DNA of 64,000 nucleotides from Bacteroides caecigallinarum (GTDB lineage Bacteria > Bacteroidota > Bacteroidia > Bacteroidales > Bacteroidaceae), in the NCBI RefSeq assembly GCF_021531075.1, contig NZ_JADYTJ010000003.1, forward strand, positions 1 to 64,000. Reading direction: 5' to 3'. The notes under the pieces were generated by a model. That model saw nothing but the letters and a program-made list of their open reading frames with translations, ran no database searches and was not told the DNA's origin. Position numbers and translations under genes: made by a program. Each line of letters opens with the position of its first letter. Positions within the stretch are counted from its first letter, which is position 1. Below are positions 63,196 to 64,000 of the stretch, one piece after another.

Positions 63196-64000
63196 ATGAA
63201 ACTAAAATCAGTTGCTATTTTATTGTTGGTTTTTGCCTCTGTTGTCTCAAATGCCAATTCCTTGAACTCATTAAGAGATGAAATCCTACAAAGTATCATA
63301 AAATACGATGCTAAGATTGGGGTAGCAGTTATGATAAACGATACTGATACTATGACGGTAAATAACCACGAAAAATATCCCATGATGAGCGTCTTCAAGT
63401 TTCATCAGGCATTAGCTGTATGTGACTACATGCAGAAGAACGGAATAGCCTTGGATTCAGTCCTGAATATCTCAAAAGATGAGCTTAGGGAGAATACTTA
63501 CAGTCCTTTGCGCGACCGATATCCGGAAGGAAACTTCGGAATAAGCATATCTGAACTGATGAAATACACTCTCCAGATGAGTGACAATAATGCCTGCGAC
63601 ATTCTGTTCAACCGTATTCTCAGTGTAAAAGATACTGACAAATATATCCGTTCATTGGGTATTGATGATTTTTCAATAGAAATGGATGAAAACGACATGC
63701 ATGAGAATCTTGATAACTGTTACAGCAACTGGACTACACCTATGGCAGCCGTACACCTGATAAATTTATTTCTTGAAGGAGCTGCAGTTTCCGGTGAATA
63801 TTATGATTTTATATATAGAACAATGACGGAATGTACTACTGGTACTGCCAGGCTGCCATATCCGCTGAATAACACTGGTGCCATAATAGGGCATAAGACA
63901 GGAACCGGTGACAAGAACTCCGATGGACGGTATATTGGAATAAATGATATCGGATTTATAGATCTGCCTAATGGTAGTCGATATCTGATAGCTGTATTTG
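63196..64000 (+). CDS. Class A beta-lactamase (subclass A2-like), 3' end beyond the window
   Basis: The first 268 residues of a class A beta-lactamase. A signal peptide (LLLVFASVVSNA) is followed by the SxxK motif SVFK, the SDN loop MSDNNACD, an omega-loop Glu within DENDMHEN and the KTG motif HKTGTGD. These place it with the Bacteroidales A2 enzymes such as CepA, CblA and CfxA. The gene runs off the right edge. It is expected to hydrolyse cephalosporins or penicillins; which ones cannot be told from sequence. Confidence 0.88.
   Translation, partial: MKLKSVAILLLVFASVVSNANSLNSLRDEILQSIIKYDAKIGVAVMINDTDTMTVNNHEKYPMMSVFKFHQALAVCDYMQKNGIALDSVLNISKDELRENTYSPLRDRYPEGNFGISISELMKYTLQMSDNNACDILFNRILSVKDTDKYIRSLGIDDFSIEMDENDMHENLDNCYSNWTTPMAAVHLINLFLEGAAVSGEYYDFIYRTMTECTTGTARLPYPLNNTGAIIGHKTGTGDKNSDGRYIGINDIGFIDLPNGSRYLIAVF

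Overview
The window is chromosomal DNA from a member of the Bacteroidales, most likely Bacteroides, Phocaeicola or a close relative. Three things point there. Promoters carry the Bacteroidetes -7 element TAnnTTTG, for example upstream of rpsP, kdgK, ileS, aspS and uvrA. The families are typical of the group: UpxY-type NusG paralogue, HU-related proteins, DUF4296 lipoprotein, EFR1-type ferredoxin, eukaryote-like IleS and an A2-type class A beta-lactamase. Shine-Dalgarno sequences are mostly absent.

Layout. 0-11.3 kb is ordinary core metabolism: rpsP, an esterase, an OPT transporter, an AraC regulator, an acetyltransferase, a hydrolase, two tRNA-Arg genes, an NhaC-type antiporter with a LacI-type repressor, and the kdgK-eda pair for 2-keto-3-deoxygluconate catabolism. 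11.5-31.9 kb is an accessory, visibly AT-richer block. It holds an HU-like protein, several uncharacterised proteins, a DUF4143 ATPase, two tandem copies of an apparently pseudoknotted RNA, a ten-gene operon and a four-gene module. 32-64 kb returns to core genes: ileS, a DksA-like gene, lspA, an rRNA methyltransferase, a TamA/BamA-like protein, aspS, paaK, a bifunctional nuclease, xth, a LysM protein, uvrA, ybaK, an antiporter, DUF418 and, cut by the right edge, a class A beta-lactamase.

The most interesting part is 17.0-31.9 kb. The ten-gene operon (17827-27829) encodes two small membrane proteins, a glycine-zipper coiled-coil protein, an Hsp70/actin-fold ATPase with a C-terminal hydrophobic glycine-rich segment, and a HerA/VirB4-type ATPase with its own hydrophobic insert. 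These are followed by cargo-like genes: a zincin resembling polymorphic-toxin metallopeptidases (HEGRH), an EF-Tu domain II mimic with zinc-ribbon cysteines, a zinc-ribbon protein, two small proteins, a decayed Sel1-repeat gene and a WHH/HNH nuclease resembling polymorphic-toxin C-termini. I do not recognise this as a named system. I infer a membrane-anchored Hsp70-HerA machine for conflict (anti-phage or toxin deployment). Directly upstream lie two related RNAs, each with its own promoter and a conserved, interlaced set of helices; the second ends about 60 bases before the first gene.

Next to it is a second module: a lipoprotein, a four-helix membrane protein, an AAA+ ATPase and a convergent WYL-domain regulator. 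All three promoters of this module share one architecture, TGCAC-N9-GTGCA-N9-TAnnTTTG (left half-site degenerate in one), which strongly suggests a WYL-controlled regulon including autoregulation.

Scattered through the intergenic regions are six short arrays with exact 22-base or 11-base periodicity and unrelated unit sequences. Five lie just upstream of a plus-strand gene and the sixth upstream of an RNA promoter. This looks like a class of DNA- or RNA-level regulatory element.
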